The translations under genes were made by a program, and so were the position numbers. The notes beneath the pieces were generated by a model that ran no database searches, was not told the DNA's origin, and worked only from the letters and a program-made list of their open reading frames with translations. A stretch of 64,000 nucleotides of DNA, taken from Nostoc sp. ATCC 43529. GTDB taxonomy: Bacteria > Cyanobacteriota > Cyanobacteriia > Cyanobacteriales > Nostocaceae. Below, one piece after another: positions 26,780-36,349 of the stretch. Each line of letters opens with the position of its first letter. Position 1 is the first letter of the stretch. The stretch spans positions 17,582 to 81,581 of the forward strand of contig LWTK01000053.1 in the NCBI GenBank assembly GCA_003326205.1, in the 5' to 3' direction.

Positions 26780-26863
26780 GCCAAGAAACTCTCCATTTTC
26801 CTCAAATTGTCAACAGTATATTTTAGTCAGTAGATAAACGGATGCCTACTGATGGAAGCTAAA

Positions 26864-26918
26864 AAATCATAGTCATTTCGAGTTTGTATATAAATCATAC
26901 TCGAAATGACTATGATTT
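26864..26918. promoter_or_regulatory. Perfect 20-bp inverted repeat upstream of the catalase gene
   Basis: AAATCATAGTCATTTCGAGT (26864-26883) and its exact complement (26899-26918) are separated by 15 AT-rich bases. In RNA it would fold into a long hairpin. It may be a leader structure, small RNA, repeat end or regulator site. Confidence 0.6.
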
Positions 26919-27084
26919 ACTAGAAATTTTTTTGTATTTTTGTAATTTGTCGAGGCAGACAGCTATCCATCCCTAAGAATGAATCTATCGCAGTAGTGTT
27001 GTGAAATACTATGTAAATAGAATTAAAATAGGGATTTTTGATTAATTTAAGGCTTTATAAGGCAAGAAGTATCTCTGTGATTCC

Positions 27085-28461
27085 TTACTCCCAATTCAAA
27101 TGTTTGAGAATCAACGAACAAACATCCGTTGCCTCAATTATGTTGGTATCAACTAGGTGAGTTTGATGGGTGATAAATAGCGGCCCTTCATTTGTAGAAG
27201 TGGTAATGTGACCGTGAGAACCACGTACTAAGGAAGCATCCAGAGGAATCACATCCATGAGGTAGCGAAAACCGAGTTGTTTCTTAAGTAGCTTGAGAGC
27301 GATTTTTCCTTGAGGAAATTTAATTTGCGGATCGAGGAAAAGTTCTACAGGATCGTAACCGGGTTTGCGGTGAATATCTACGGTTCTAGCAAAATCAGGG
27401 GCTTTGTTATCGTCGAGCCAATAATAATAAGTGAACCACGTATTAGGGCTGGCGATCGCCACTAACTCTCCCGATCTGGGATGATTGAGATGGTAGGCTT
27501 GTTTACCTTGTTCGTCTAATACTTGGGCTACACCTTCAGTGGCTTCTAAAAGCGATCGCACTTTTGAAATGTAGGCTGGATCGTTGACGTATACATGAGC
27601 AATTTGGTGATCGGCCACAGCAAAAGCAATACTAGCACCAAAATCGAGCAATTCTCGCCCCAATTCTTCCCGCACTGCAATTAAGTTATTTTCCCGTAAC
27701 ACGCGGTTCAAATGTACTGCTTTGTTAACAGGAGTAATGCCATACTCAGAAAGAATAATTACCTGAGTATTTCGTGCTTGATAATATTCAATTAACTCCT
27801 GACAAACACCATCAATTTGTTGTAAATCTGCTTGGATATTTTTTTCATCGTGACCAAATTTTTGCAGACAATAATCTAAATGTGGCAGATAAACCAGTGA
27901 CAATGTAGGGCTATAACGTTCCTCAATCCATTTAGCAGAATTGGCAATCCATTGGCTAGAAGCAATTGAAGTTTTTGGCCCCCAAAAATCGAATAAAGGG
28001 AATTGACCTAAATCAGATTGAATTGGCGATCGCACATCGCTAGGATGGGTATAAATATCAGGTAATTTTCTGCCATCTGCCGGATACATAGGGCGCGGCG
28101 TAATAGCATAATCCACAGAAGAATACATATTGTACCACCAAAAAAGGTTGGCACAAGTAAAATTTGAATCGATGGATTTAGCAATTTCCCAAACTTTAGG
28201 AGCCTGTACTAATTTATTAGATTGTCGCCAAAATTTTACTTCACATTCATCTCGAAAATACCAACCATTAGCAACAATTCCATGTTCATTAGGCAATTTT
28301 CCTGTTAAATAAGTAGCCTGAACAGAACAAGTTACAGCAGGTAGAACTGTTTTGATTGGAACTACTTGGCCTTTTGCTGCCCAAGTAGATAAAAATGGTG
28401 TGTTTTTTCCCAATAAGCTGGGCGTTAATCCTACGACATTTAGAATAACTGTTTTTTTCAT
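27085..28461 (-). CDS. eboF: EboF: alkaline phosphatase/nucleotide pyrophosphatase family protein of the ebo cluster
   Basis: The protein (about 458 residues) starts MKKTVILNVVGLTPSLLGKN and continues with TVLPAVTCSVQATYLTGKLP, NEHGIVANGWYFRD and IILSEYGITPVNKAVHLNRV, the pattern of type I phosphodiesterase/nucleotide pyrophosphatases with metal-binding Asp/Thr/His residues. It is the last gene of eboA-B-C-E-F. I chose the ATG at 28461 over the TTG at 28491 because the former starts the conserved domain. In Nostoc the ebo genes are needed to deliver the scytonemin monomer to the periplasm (published for N. punctiforme); the exact substrate of EboF is not known to me. Confidence 0.88.
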   Translation of the reverse strand: MKKTVILNVVGLTPSLLGKNTPFLSTWAAKGQVVPIKTVLPAVTCSVQATYLTGKLPNEHGIVANGWYFRDECEVKFWRQSNKLVQAPKVWEIAKSIDSNFTCANLFWWYNMYSSVDYAITPRPMYPADGRKLPDIYTHPSDVRSPIQSDLGQFPLFDFWGPKTSIASSQWIANSAKWIEERYSPTLSLVYLPHLDYCLQKFGHDEKNIQADLQQIDGVCQELIEYYQARNTQVIILSEYGITPVNKAVHLNRVLRENNLIAVREELGRELLDFGASIAFAVADHQIAHVYVNDPAYISKVRSLLEATEGVAQVLDEQGKQAYHLNHPRSGELVAIASPNTWFTYYYWLDDNKAPDFARTVDIHRKPGYDPVELFLDPQIKFPQGKIALKLLKKQLGFRYLMDVIPLDASLVRGSHGHITTSTNEGPLFITHQTHLVDTNIIEATDVCSLILKHLNWE

Positions 28462-28512
28462 AAACTTAATTCCCAGCAAATTCTGTAACAATTTAGGAGG
28501 TTAATTATAGAA

Positions 28513-29748
28513 CTATTCTGAATTCTGAATTCTGATTTTTTTTAATACCCAGTCATATTCCCGTTGAATAGAAGTCAGCAAATCTATTTTCATTTCTGGC
28601 GGCAATACATCCCAAGTGTAAGTCTCTATTTCTAAATGCGAACAAGCGTGATTTGTTTGCAGTAGATGTAAAACAGTGGCAATATCATCTTGTGTAGACT
28701 GCAAAATTTGATAATCATGAATAAAAATTGGGACATGGAAGTGAGTACGCCATTCTTTAGCTAAAGATTTTTCCAAATGAGGTAATGCAGTGACTAAATC
28801 GGCATAGTGATATAACGTACCATCAGCGCGACGTTCGATTACTTGGTGAAGATAAGTAGATTCTGCAAAAGGACGTAAGCGTTCAACTATCAAACTACGT
28901 TTCTCAACTTCAGTAGGAATTTGTACTTGAATCGCTGCACTAATTTGAATCTTGCCAATCTTAATTCCTGCTGATTCTAAACGTGCGAACACAGAATCTG
29001 GTTGCTCATATTCAACTGAAAAATGGCAGGTATCATAACAAATGCGAATATGCTCTAGCAATTTTGCCTCAGCTAAACTTTGTTCAATATTTAGTTTTTC
29101 TGATAAATAATTACCTCCAATGGGCAATAACCAATTTTGGAAAAAATCAATTACTTCTGATGTATTCTCAATTAATCCATCAGGTTCTGGTTCTAAATCG
29201 ATATGTAATAATTTTCCTGTTTCTTCCCAAAGGCGGATTGTTTTTTCAACAACTGATGCTAGGTTTAAACAACTCTGTTTGATAACCGAATCGCAAGTTT
29301 TTTGGTCTTCTCCCCACCAAGGTTTATAGGATAAAGGCAATGTAGAAATACCGCCATCAAGTCCTTTGGGTAAGAGAGTTGCTAAAATTTGTGTAAGATT
29401 TAATGTGTAGTTTACTCGTTCTTGTGTAGACCAATCTGGTGCATAAACTTGGTCTTTTACTATTTGTCTGTGGAATCCTCCATAAGGAAATCCGTTTAAA
29501 GTAAAAACGTATAAATTTTGCTGAATTAACCAGTCTTGGAATTGAGCCAATTTATTATTTTCTAAAAGTTCCTTGGCGGCTACATCTGCTAACCTTAAAC
29601 CAATACCGAAAGGTTTTGTTGGTGATAAACGCGATTTAAGTTCGGGAATATATTTTTGTAGATTTGCGAATACCTCTACCCAAGTTTCACCAGGATGAAT
29701 ATTGCTGCAATAAGTCAAATGGAAGTTGTTGTTTTTTGTAATTTTCAT
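28513..29748 (-). CDS. eboE: EboE: TIM-barrel metabolite traffic protein
   Basis: The 411-residue protein reads MKITKNNNFHLTYCSNIHPG near the start, then HIDLEPEPDGLIENTSEVID, RICYDTCHFSVEYE and LHQVIERRADGTLYHYADLV, the features of a xylose-isomerase-like TIM barrel. It lies between eboC and eboF in the same direction, 51 bp before eboF, and is assigned as EboE by content and position. Members are described as metabolite traffic proteins; the reaction is unknown. A GAAAATTAC start context and ATG are clear. Confidence 0.88.
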   Translation of the reverse strand: MKITKNNNFHLTYCSNIHPGETWVEVFANLQKYIPELKSRLSPTKPFGIGLRLADVAAKELLENNKLAQFQDWLIQQNLYVFTLNGFPYGGFHRQIVKDQVYAPDWSTQERVNYTLNLTQILATLLPKGLDGGISTLPLSYKPWWGEDQKTCDSVIKQSCLNLASVVEKTIRLWEETGKLLHIDLEPEPDGLIENTSEVIDFFQNWLLPIGGNYLSEKLNIEQSLAEAKLLEHIRICYDTCHFSVEYEQPDSVFARLESAGIKIGKIQISAAIQVQIPTEVEKRSLIVERLRPFAESTYLHQVIERRADGTLYHYADLVTALPHLEKSLAKEWRTHFHVPIFIHDYQILQSTQDDIATVLHLLQTNHACSHLEIETYTWDVLPPEMKIDLLTSIQREYDWVLKKIRIQNSE

Positions 29749-29769
29749 CTTTATCCTCTATTTTATTTG

Positions 29770-29872
29770 CACGCAGAGACGCAGAGTCGCAGAGAGGTTT
29801 TTATAATCTGAATGATTGCAAAATATTGTACAAAACTCAATCCTTCTCTCAGCGCCTCTGCGTCTCTGCGTG
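29770..29872. mobile_element. MITE-like inverted-repeat element between eboC and eboE
   Basis: Exact 17-bp arms CACGCAGAGACGCAGAG (29770-29786) and CTCTGCGTCTCTGCGTG (29856-29872) bound about 70 bp. It is noncoding and sits within the ebo operon. Confidence 0.7.
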
Positions 29873-29877
29873 AATTT

Positions 29878-30810
29878 TTAAGTTACAGCAAAGATTTGTG
29901 CTAATTTCATAGAAATTGGTAGCAAAATCAGCACTGCTAAACCATAATACAAACCCGCAAAACCAGATGCAACAGTCGCGTCTAAAACAATTAGAGATAA
30001 CACGCCTATTTTTACAGCGTTGCGGATATTTTCGGGTAAAGGGTCACGCGCAGCTTTGACAAAATTAGGCAGTATTCGGATAGCTAAGAAAACGGCGAAT
30101 GGTAATGCTGCGATCGCTGTATACTCTGGTAATATTCCTAATGCTAGAACTGCCGTCAAAACTATTGCAATCAGAACTAGTGCTAAGACTCCTGTAATCT
30201 TCTTGCCTCCGTGAACTTCGCCCTGACTAATTGCGGTGATTGCAGCAATATAAATAACAGGAATCAGCGTTAAATACCAACGTTCTCCGATGATTTCCGG
30301 GACAGCACTTACACCTAATAATAAATTACTGCCACGGCACAAACCCATATTCAGCGGCCCGAAAAAAGAATGATGTTTGGCAAGGGAATTGTACAGCAGT
30401 GCTGAAAGAGTAATGAAGATAGCGATCGCGCCGCTCAACCAAGATACTTGAAAAGCTGCTGCAATACCGATAGCAAACAATATACTGCCTAATAAAGTAG
30501 CATTTTTTGACGACACCCGACCACTAGGTATTGCTCTATTTGGTCGTTCTTTTGCATCTAAATCAGCATCAAAAACATCATTAAAAACGATGCCACCACC
30601 ATATAAACCTGTTGTTGCTAATAACAACCAACCTAATGGAATTAAAACTGCAAAATTGACATCACCATTAATTAATTGAGTAAAAATAATCCCCGATCCG
30701 GAAGCAGCAAAACCAACCAAAATATCAGCCCAAGCAGTAACAATATTAGCTGGACGCATCAATTCAAAATAGCCCCGCCAGCTTTGAAATTTTAAGCTTG
30801 CAACATTCAC
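29878..30810 (-). CDS. eboC: EboC: UbiA-like membrane prenyltransferase family protein
   Basis: The 310-residue protein with about eight membrane helices starts at GTG with GGAGGCAG upstream. It has the UbiA first Asp-rich motif region NDVFDADLDAKERPNRAIPS and second region KHHSFFGPLNMGLCRGSNLL. UbiA enzymes attach prenyl chains to aromatic acceptors in membranes. The second motif lacks the usual Asp-rich DxxxD, so function may differ. It is the third gene of the ebo operon and is separated from eboE by a MITE-like element. Confidence 0.88.
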   Translation of the reverse strand: MNVASLKFQSWRGYFELMRPANIVTAWADILVGFAASGSGIIFTQLINGDVNFAVLIPLGWLLLATTGLYGGGIVFNDVFDADLDAKERPNRAIPSGRVSSKNATLLGSILFAIGIAAAFQVSWLSGAIAIFITLSALLYNSLAKHHSFFGPLNMGLCRGSNLLLGVSAVPEIIGERWYLTLIPVIYIAAITAISQGEVHGGKKITGVLALVLIAIVLTAVLALGILPEYTAIAALPFAVFLAIRILPNFVKAARDPLPENIRNAVKIGVLSLIVLDATVASGFAGLYYGLAVLILLPISMKLAQIFAVT

Positions 30811-30897
30811 TTATCTGCCTCCTTAATACTATTTTGGATTGTGAAAGTGACAACACAATGATATAAATTTCTCTTGGAATGCTCCATGCTCAATTTT

Positions 30898-31827
30898 CTA
30901 TTCAATCAACACTGAAAGTGAGTTAATACCAGGTTCTTGTCCTCGCAACACAGAATTACCATTGAATAGCTGGCGCTGGTCGATAGATTCGGGGTTGAGC
31001 CAGTCTGAGGCTTGCATCTGCCCGGTTTGACTGTAAGCAGCTAGAGCATTTTCGTAACAAACTGCTTGCACGTGTTCTTCAGGAATGCCTCTTTCTAACA
31101 TCAACTGAGCGGTTTTTGGTACTGCTAATGGATCGCTAATTCCCCAATCAGCACTACTATCAACAATGATGCGACGAACGTTATCACGTCCCGCTGCGCT
31201 ATCGCTTCCATATTTACGAACAACTTCTACCATCCGGGCATTACCCATTTTTGTCTGGGGATAAATCGTAAAAGCTGCCCAAAAACCACGTTTTAATACT
31301 TCTTCAACGGTTTCCTCGTTGTTATGATCGATAACTACTTGTGAAGGATCTAAACCATATTCAATACACCGATCCATACTCCGACTTGCACCAGCTTTCT
31401 TATTACGATGAGGAGTATGAATTAGTACTAACATATCGAGTTCTTTAGCTAACTCTAACTGTTGACAAAAATACTTTTCTTCTGCTTCTGTCATATCATC
31501 GTAGCCAATTTCGCCAATGGCAACGACTCCTTCTTTACAAGCATAAAGCGGTAAGAGTTCCATCACTTCTGCTGCCAGTGCTTCATTGTTAGCTTCTTTG
31601 GGATTTAAGCCGATTGTGCAGTAGTGCTGGATGCCAAACTGACTAGCACGAAACCTTTCCCAACCCACTAGACTGCTGAAATAATCTTTAAATGTGCCGG
31701 CGTTGGTTCGGGGTTGTCCCAGCCAAAAAGCTGGTTCGATAACGGCAACAATGCCATATTCCCGCATTACTAGGTAATCGTAAGTAGTACGGGAACACAT
31801 GTGAATGTGAGGATCGATAAACATCAT
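30898..31827 (-). CDS. eboB: EboB: TatD-type metal-dependent hydrolase
   Basis: The 309-residue protein begins MMFIDPHIHMCSRTTYDYLV, with the HxH metal motif (His7, His9). Further metal-site blocks are GEIGYDDMTEAEEKYF, LIHTPHRNKKAGAS, VIDHNNEETVEEVLKRG and IVDSSADWG. This is the TatD/amidohydrolase barrel. It is the second gene of the ebo operon, 87 bp upstream of eboC. Substrate unknown. Confidence 0.9.
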   Translation of the reverse strand: MMFIDPHIHMCSRTTYDYLVMREYGIVAVIEPAFWLGQPRTNAGTFKDYFSSLVGWERFRASQFGIQHYCTIGLNPKEANNEALAAEVMELLPLYACKEGVVAIGEIGYDDMTEAEEKYFCQQLELAKELDMLVLIHTPHRNKKAGASRSMDRCIEYGLDPSQVVIDHNNEETVEEVLKRGFWAAFTIYPQTKMGNARMVEVVRKYGSDSAAGRDNVRRIIVDSSADWGISDPLAVPKTAQLMLERGIPEEHVQAVCYENALAAYSQTGQMQASDWLNPESIDQRQLFNGNSVLRGQEPGINSLSVLIE

Positions 31828-31847
31828 GGTGTGGTTTAGTGATTAGG

Positions 31848-31887
31848 AAGTTAGGAGTTAGGAGTTAGGAGTTAGGAGTTAGGAGTT
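31848..31887. repeat. Heptamer tandem repeat (AGTTAGG) between eboA and eboB
   Basis: About five AGTTAGG units, placed between eboA and eboB. Confidence 0.9.
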
Positions 31888-31929
31888 ACTAGTTATTCTC
31901 CTTGTACCCCATTCCCTATTTGCTTTTAT

Positions 31930-32790
31930 TTACACGCTAAAACTATTCCAAGTCAGGTTACCCTGTTCTATGGATGACTGTAAATCTGGATAATGAGAGA
32001 GTAATACTTGCGCTTCGGGTAAACCTGATTCAGCACAAGCTAACGCTGCTGCTTGTTGTTCGGCTGTATCACCATTTATCAGGACTTTTTCTAAATCTGC
32101 GATGATTGCACTATCGGCAAATTTACCTACAGGTCGCCAAAGTTGTGGGGTAACTGGGCGTTTCGCTGCCCAACGTTCGTGGGCATAGTCTGTTAACATC
32201 TTCGCTAATTCTGGGTTAGCGCGACGATCTAAACCCCAAATTAGATGCAACGGACTACCGACAAACACGGCTTTTAAGACCATCTGATTCCAAGCGGCAT
32301 TATCTAAATAATTGGCTGGGTAAGGGTTGCGTAGTGCTATGGCTTGGAATACGTTGCTCATATTGCTGCGAATTCCCTCAGCAGCACGCTGACGGTGTAA
32401 TTCTGGATGCGGCAATAGGGGTAAACTCTGATACAGTGCAACTAACTCGCCCATGTCAGCACTAGAGAAAAGTTTATCAAGCGATCGCACATAACCCTCG
32501 GCATCATCGTGGGGCAAAGCTAAAACCAACAGGGTGCGACCAGCTTGATCTACAGTCCAATTACCAGGATTCCAACCCGGAATTGCCTCCTGCGCTGCTG
32601 CTAAATCTTCGGATGTTAGCTGCAAATTCTGTTTACCTAGATAACGCGGCACAGCACTAAAAGCTGTGAAAAACACTCGCTCCCCAGCACCACTAGTAAT
32701 TTGTACCTGCTTTTGTTCCAGCCAAGCAATACCGGTGTGAGAAACAGACTGTAGTAACCACTGATGTAGTAACTTGTTTACTCTACTCAT
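31930..32790 (-). CDS. eboA: EboA domain-containing protein
   Basis: The 286-residue helical protein has no known catalytic motif: MSRVNKLLHQWLLQSVSHTG, PLHLIWGLDRRANPELAKML, AHERWAAKRPVTPQLWRPVG. It is assigned as EboA because it is the first gene of an operon whose other members are clear EboB, EboC, EboE and EboF, with EboD divergent on the other side. No signal peptide is seen. Its role in the pathway is unknown. Confidence 0.82.
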   Translation of the reverse strand: MSRVNKLLHQWLLQSVSHTGIAWLEQKQVQITSGAGERVFFTAFSAVPRYLGKQNLQLTSEDLAAAQEAIPGWNPGNWTVDQAGRTLLVLALPHDDAEGYVRSLDKLFSSADMGELVALYQSLPLLPHPELHRQRAAEGIRSNMSNVFQAIALRNPYPANYLDNAAWNQMVLKAVFVGSPLHLIWGLDRRANPELAKMLTDYAHERWAAKRPVTPQLWRPVGKFADSAIIADLEKVLINGDTAEQQAAALACAESGLPEAQVLLSHYPDLQSSIEQGNLTWNSFSV

Positions 32791-33279
32791 GACAAATTTC
32801 AGATAAGTTGCCCAACTTTTTTTGGTGACAACTATGTATAATATCTAGCATTAAAATTGATACTTTATTCTTCAACTAGTTATATAGTATATTACTTAGC
32901 TAATAACTTCATTGAATCTATAAAATACATATAATTTAGATAAGATACTGTGAAGTTATGATTTGAAATCGATAAAACCCTAAGTTCGTTTACGGGAAAA
33001 AATTAGATTTGTGTGTAATAATGATATCAACTGTCAAACTTAGATAGAAAGTCTAAGATATACTGATAGTACAGCCATCAAGAAATTTGCCAACCACTTT
33101 TATTTACAGCTTTATTCAACAATGAATAATACTGTTGTAAGACAATGAATTACTAGCTCTGCTTATCTAGTAATTGATTGTAATTTTAAAGTGCAAATTT
33201 ATTTGTATTGTTGAAATTGCCACTAATCTGAGTTCAGTTAGTGCATATACATACAATTAATAGTTAATAATATTTGGAT
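32791..33279. promoter_or_regulatory. Divergent eboA/eboD promoter region
   Basis: The 489-bp AT-rich gap must hold promoters for eboA-B-C-E-F on the minus strand and eboD on the plus strand. I see no clear operator palindrome or terminator in it. Confidence 0.5.
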
Positions 33280-34482
33280 ATGGCTATTAAACAAAAGACT
33301 GCTCTGAATCTACAACCCATTAACCAATGCGTTCAAGTAACCTTTAATTATGATGTTCATTTTACTAGAGGTTTGTTTGAATTAGATAATTCTTTATTGG
33401 CACAAGTGATTGCAAGAAATGGGGAGATAACTCCAAAACGAGTTTTAGTAGTGGTAGATGGAGGAGTTTTAAATTACCAAAATGGATTACTAAAAAAATT
33501 AGTACATTACGCCGATCGCTATGCAGATGTACTTACCTTGACTGGTGAACCAATTATCGTTCCGGGTGGAGAAGCAGTCAAGAATGATTCTACATTCATA
33601 GAGCAAATTCATCAACGGATCGATGCAGTTGGATTGTGCCGTCATTCCTACGTAATAGCAATTGGAGGTGGAGCCGTATTAGACATGGCAGGATACGCCG
33701 CAGCGACGGCTCACCGAGGAATTAGGTTGCTACGGGTGCCAACAACAGTATTAGGACAAAATGATTCGGGTGTTGGAGTCAAGAATGGAATTAATGCCTT
33801 TGGCAAGAAAAATTTTCTTGGCACATTTATGCCACCTTATGCTGTATTGAATGACTTTGATTTTATTACTAGCCTTGACGATCGCGATTGGCGATCGGGT
33901 ATTGCAGAGGCGGTAAAAGTAGCACTAATTAAAGATGCAGATTTCTTTAATTTTATTATGACTTATGCCGATAGATTAGCTAATCGAGATATGGAGATTA
34001 TGGAAAAGCTAATCTATCGTTGTTCGCAGTTGCACTTAGAACATATTGCTGGTGGTGGTGACCCTTTTGAAATGGGTTCATCGCGTCCTTTAGATTTTGG
34101 ACATTGGGCAGCTCACAAGCTAGAACATTTAACTAATTACAGTTTACGTCACGGTGAAGCTGTGGCGATCGGCATTGCTTTGGATACAACCTATTCATAT
34201 TTAACAGGACGACTTTTACAATCAGAGTGGCAAAGAGTTTTAGTTACACTTAAAAAATTAGGCTTTACATTGTATGTATCGGCACTAAAAGAGCAATTAG
34301 ATCGGTCAGATCATCCTAATTGTATATTTAGAGGTCTTACCGAGTTTCGCGAACATCTAGGAGGAAAATTAACAATCACCCTTCTAGAAGGAATCGGTCA
34401 AGGGATAGAAGTTAACGAAGTAGATTTATCTTTCTATAAAAATGCTATTTCCTTGCTGCAAGATTGGGAAGTATTGCGTTAA
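33280..34482 (+). CDS. eboD: EboD: 3-dehydroquinate synthase-like cyclase of the ebo cluster
   Basis: The sugar phosphate cyclase (about 400 residues) has the NAD-binding block VIAIGGGAVLDMAGYAAAT, the VPTTVLGQNDSGVGVKNGIN block, and the metal ligands in SGIAEAVKVALIKD, DFGHWAAHKLE and RHGEAVAIG. It is closer in kind to EboD than to the housekeeping AroB by context: it is divergent from eboA. The product of EboD is not known to me. I chose ATG at 33280 over TTG at 33274; neither has a strong ribosome binding site. Confidence 0.88.
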   Translation: MAIKQKTALNLQPINQCVQVTFNYDVHFTRGLFELDNSLLAQVIARNGEITPKRVLVVVDGGVLNYQNGLLKKLVHYADRYADVLTLTGEPIIVPGGEAVKNDSTFIEQIHQRIDAVGLCRHSYVIAIGGGAVLDMAGYAAATAHRGIRLLRVPTTVLGQNDSGVGVKNGINAFGKKNFLGTFMPPYAVLNDFDFITSLDDRDWRSGIAEAVKVALIKDADFFNFIMTYADRLANRDMEIMEKLIYRCSQLHLEHIAGGGDPFEMGSSRPLDFGHWAAHKLEHLTNYSLRHGEAVAIGIALDTTYSYLTGRLLQSEWQRVLVTLKKLGFTLYVSALKEQLDRSDHPNCIFRGLTEFREHLGGKLTITLLEGIGQGIEVNEVDLSFYKNAISLLQDWEVLR

Positions 34483-34653
34483 TTATCTATCTATAACAAT
34501 CCCCATTTTTATTATCAATCCCTTGGGGGTCATAACCTAATTTTTCGCCGTTCAGATGTAGAGACGTTGCAATGCAATGTCTCTTTTATATTGGTGCGTT
34601 ACACGACAACACAGCCTACATTTACAGCAATTTTCAGATAAATAGACCACGTT

Positions 34654-34887
34654 GTAGGGGCAAAACAGCTGTACATTGGTGTTAACTTAACGTGAAACCC
34701 GCTTTGTGGAAAGGTTTTGCCCTCACCCCCAGCCCCTCTCCCTTTGGGAGAGGGGAGCCAGAAATTAAATTCCCCTTCTCCTGTGGGAGAAGGGGTTAGG
34801 GGATGAGGGCGTGAGGAATTTGCAAAACGCTTGTCCGATATAGCTTTGGGCTTAAGTTGACACCAATGACAGCTGTTTTGCCCCTAC
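34654..34887. mobile_element. MITE, copy 1 (234 bp, GTAGGGGCAAAACAGCTG ends)
   Basis: Terminal inverted repeats of about 34 bp begin GTAGGGGCAAAACAGCTG on the left and end CAGCTGTTTTGCCCCTAC on the right. Similarity continues outward (ATTTACAGC at 34620 and its complement ending 34926), so the full element may be about 307 bp with ~58-bp ends. The interior carries a CCCCTCTCCCTTTGGGAGAG hairpin. It has no coding capacity. A second copy is at 39143-39375. Confidence 0.85.
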
Positions 34888-35056
34888 CGAAAATTGTGGT
34901 TCAAATAGATGAAAAACGCTGTAAATTTCTGACAGCTAACGGTCAACCGTCAACGCAAAAAAGATATGCTGCGTTAGATGCGCGACACCTTAATTTCCAG
35001 TTATCATGCCTTTGGAATAGTATTCGCATAGTTTTTTCATTAATCAGAAAATATTT

Positions 35057-36109
35057 ATGAGATACAAACTCTTGGGCAAAAGCGGGTTAAGAGTCTCTGA
35101 ACTCTGCTTAGGAACCATGACCTTCGGTGAAGATTGGGGTTGGGGTGCTTCCAAAGACGAAAGCAGTAAAATCTTTGATACTTTTGTGGAAGCAGGAGGC
35201 AATTTTATTGACACCGCCAATGGTTATACCGACGGTAGCAGTGAAAAAATTGTCGGTGAATTAATTGCCAAAGACCGAGAACGCTTTGTAGTTGCTACGA
35301 AATATTCCTTTCCCTTGCGGATGGGCGACAAGAACGGCAACCCCAATGGTAGCGGGAATCATCGCAAGAACTTAATCCAATCTCTAGAAGGTAGCCTGAA
35401 GCGCTTGAATACCGACTATATTGACTTATTTTGGTTGCACGCTTGGGACTTTACCACGCCCATTGAAGAAGTGTTGCGATCGCTTGATGATGTAGTCCGC
35501 CAAGGTAAAGTACTTTACATCGGTATCTCTGATGCACCAGCTTGGATTGTTTCCCAGGCAAATACCATCGCTCAATATCAAGGATGGACGCAATTTATCG
35601 CCCTGCAAATTGAGTATAGTTTAATCCAGCGGACACCAGAACGCGATTTACTACCGATGGCCAAAGCTTTCGATTTAGCAGTCACACCGTGGTCACCTTT
35701 AGGTGGTGGTGTGCTAACAGGCAAGTATAATAAACCTCCTCAAGAAAGTAGCGAACCAGGACGGTTAGCAAATCCAGCCTTAGGAACTATTTCAGAAAAA
35801 AGTTTAGCGATCACGGAAGTTGTAAGTCAAGTTGCAGCAGAAATTGGACACACACCATCACAGGTAGCATTAGCTTGGTTACGCGCTCAAAGTGGAGTAA
35901 TAATTCCGATTGTTGGCGCACGTAAATTAACTCAGTTTCAAGATAACTTAGCTTCTTTGGATGTGACTCTTTCCTCAGAACATTTGCAGCGTTTAAATGA
36001 AGTGAGTCAAATTGATTTAGGTTTTCCCCATGACTTTTTGCACAGTGATGTAATTCGCGATCGCCTCTTTGGTGGTACATTTAATGCCATAGATAACCAT
36101 CGTAGCTAA
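35057..36109 (+). CDS. Aldo/keto reductase
   Basis: The 350-residue protein starts MRYKLLGKSGLRVSELCLGT and has the AKR pattern: FIDTANGYTDGSSEKIVGE (catalytic Asp and Tyr), KYSFPLR, LFWLHAWD, QIEYSLIQRTPERDLLPMAK and IVGARKLTQFQDNLAS near the C-terminus. It reduces carbonyl compounds with NADPH in the cytoplasm; substrate unknown. The MITE lies about 170 bp upstream. The start ATG follows AAATATTT without a clear ribosome binding site. Confidence 0.92.
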   Translation: MRYKLLGKSGLRVSELCLGTMTFGEDWGWGASKDESSKIFDTFVEAGGNFIDTANGYTDGSSEKIVGELIAKDRERFVVATKYSFPLRMGDKNGNPNGSGNHRKNLIQSLEGSLKRLNTDYIDLFWLHAWDFTTPIEEVLRSLDDVVRQGKVLYIGISDAPAWIVSQANTIAQYQGWTQFIALQIEYSLIQRTPERDLLPMAKAFDLAVTPWSPLGGGVLTGKYNKPPQESSEPGRLANPALGTISEKSLAITEVVSQVAAEIGHTPSQVALAWLRAQSGVIIPIVGARKLTQFQDNLASLDVTLSSEHLQRLNEVSQIDLGFPHDFLHSDVIRDRLFGGTFNAIDNHRS

Positions 36110-36113
36110 TTTG

Positions 36114-36139
36114 ATTAGTCATTAGTCATTAGTCATTTA
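36114..36139. repeat. Short AGTCATT heptamer run
   Basis: Three to four AGTCATT units after the aldo/keto reductase gene. Confidence 0.75.
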
Positions 36140-36349
36140 TTACTTGTACATTATTAGTCTTTTATTATTCACTAATGACCAATGACCAATATATTTACAC
36201 TCAGCATTGAACAAAAATAAATTTTCCATCAAAATTGTATCAATTACAAACAATAACACATTCAGCCTTTAATTCAATCTATCGTCAGAGAGTTTCGCTT
36301 TACCAACTAAAATCTGTAAAGTTAACTGTAAAAGGCATTAAGTAAAACC

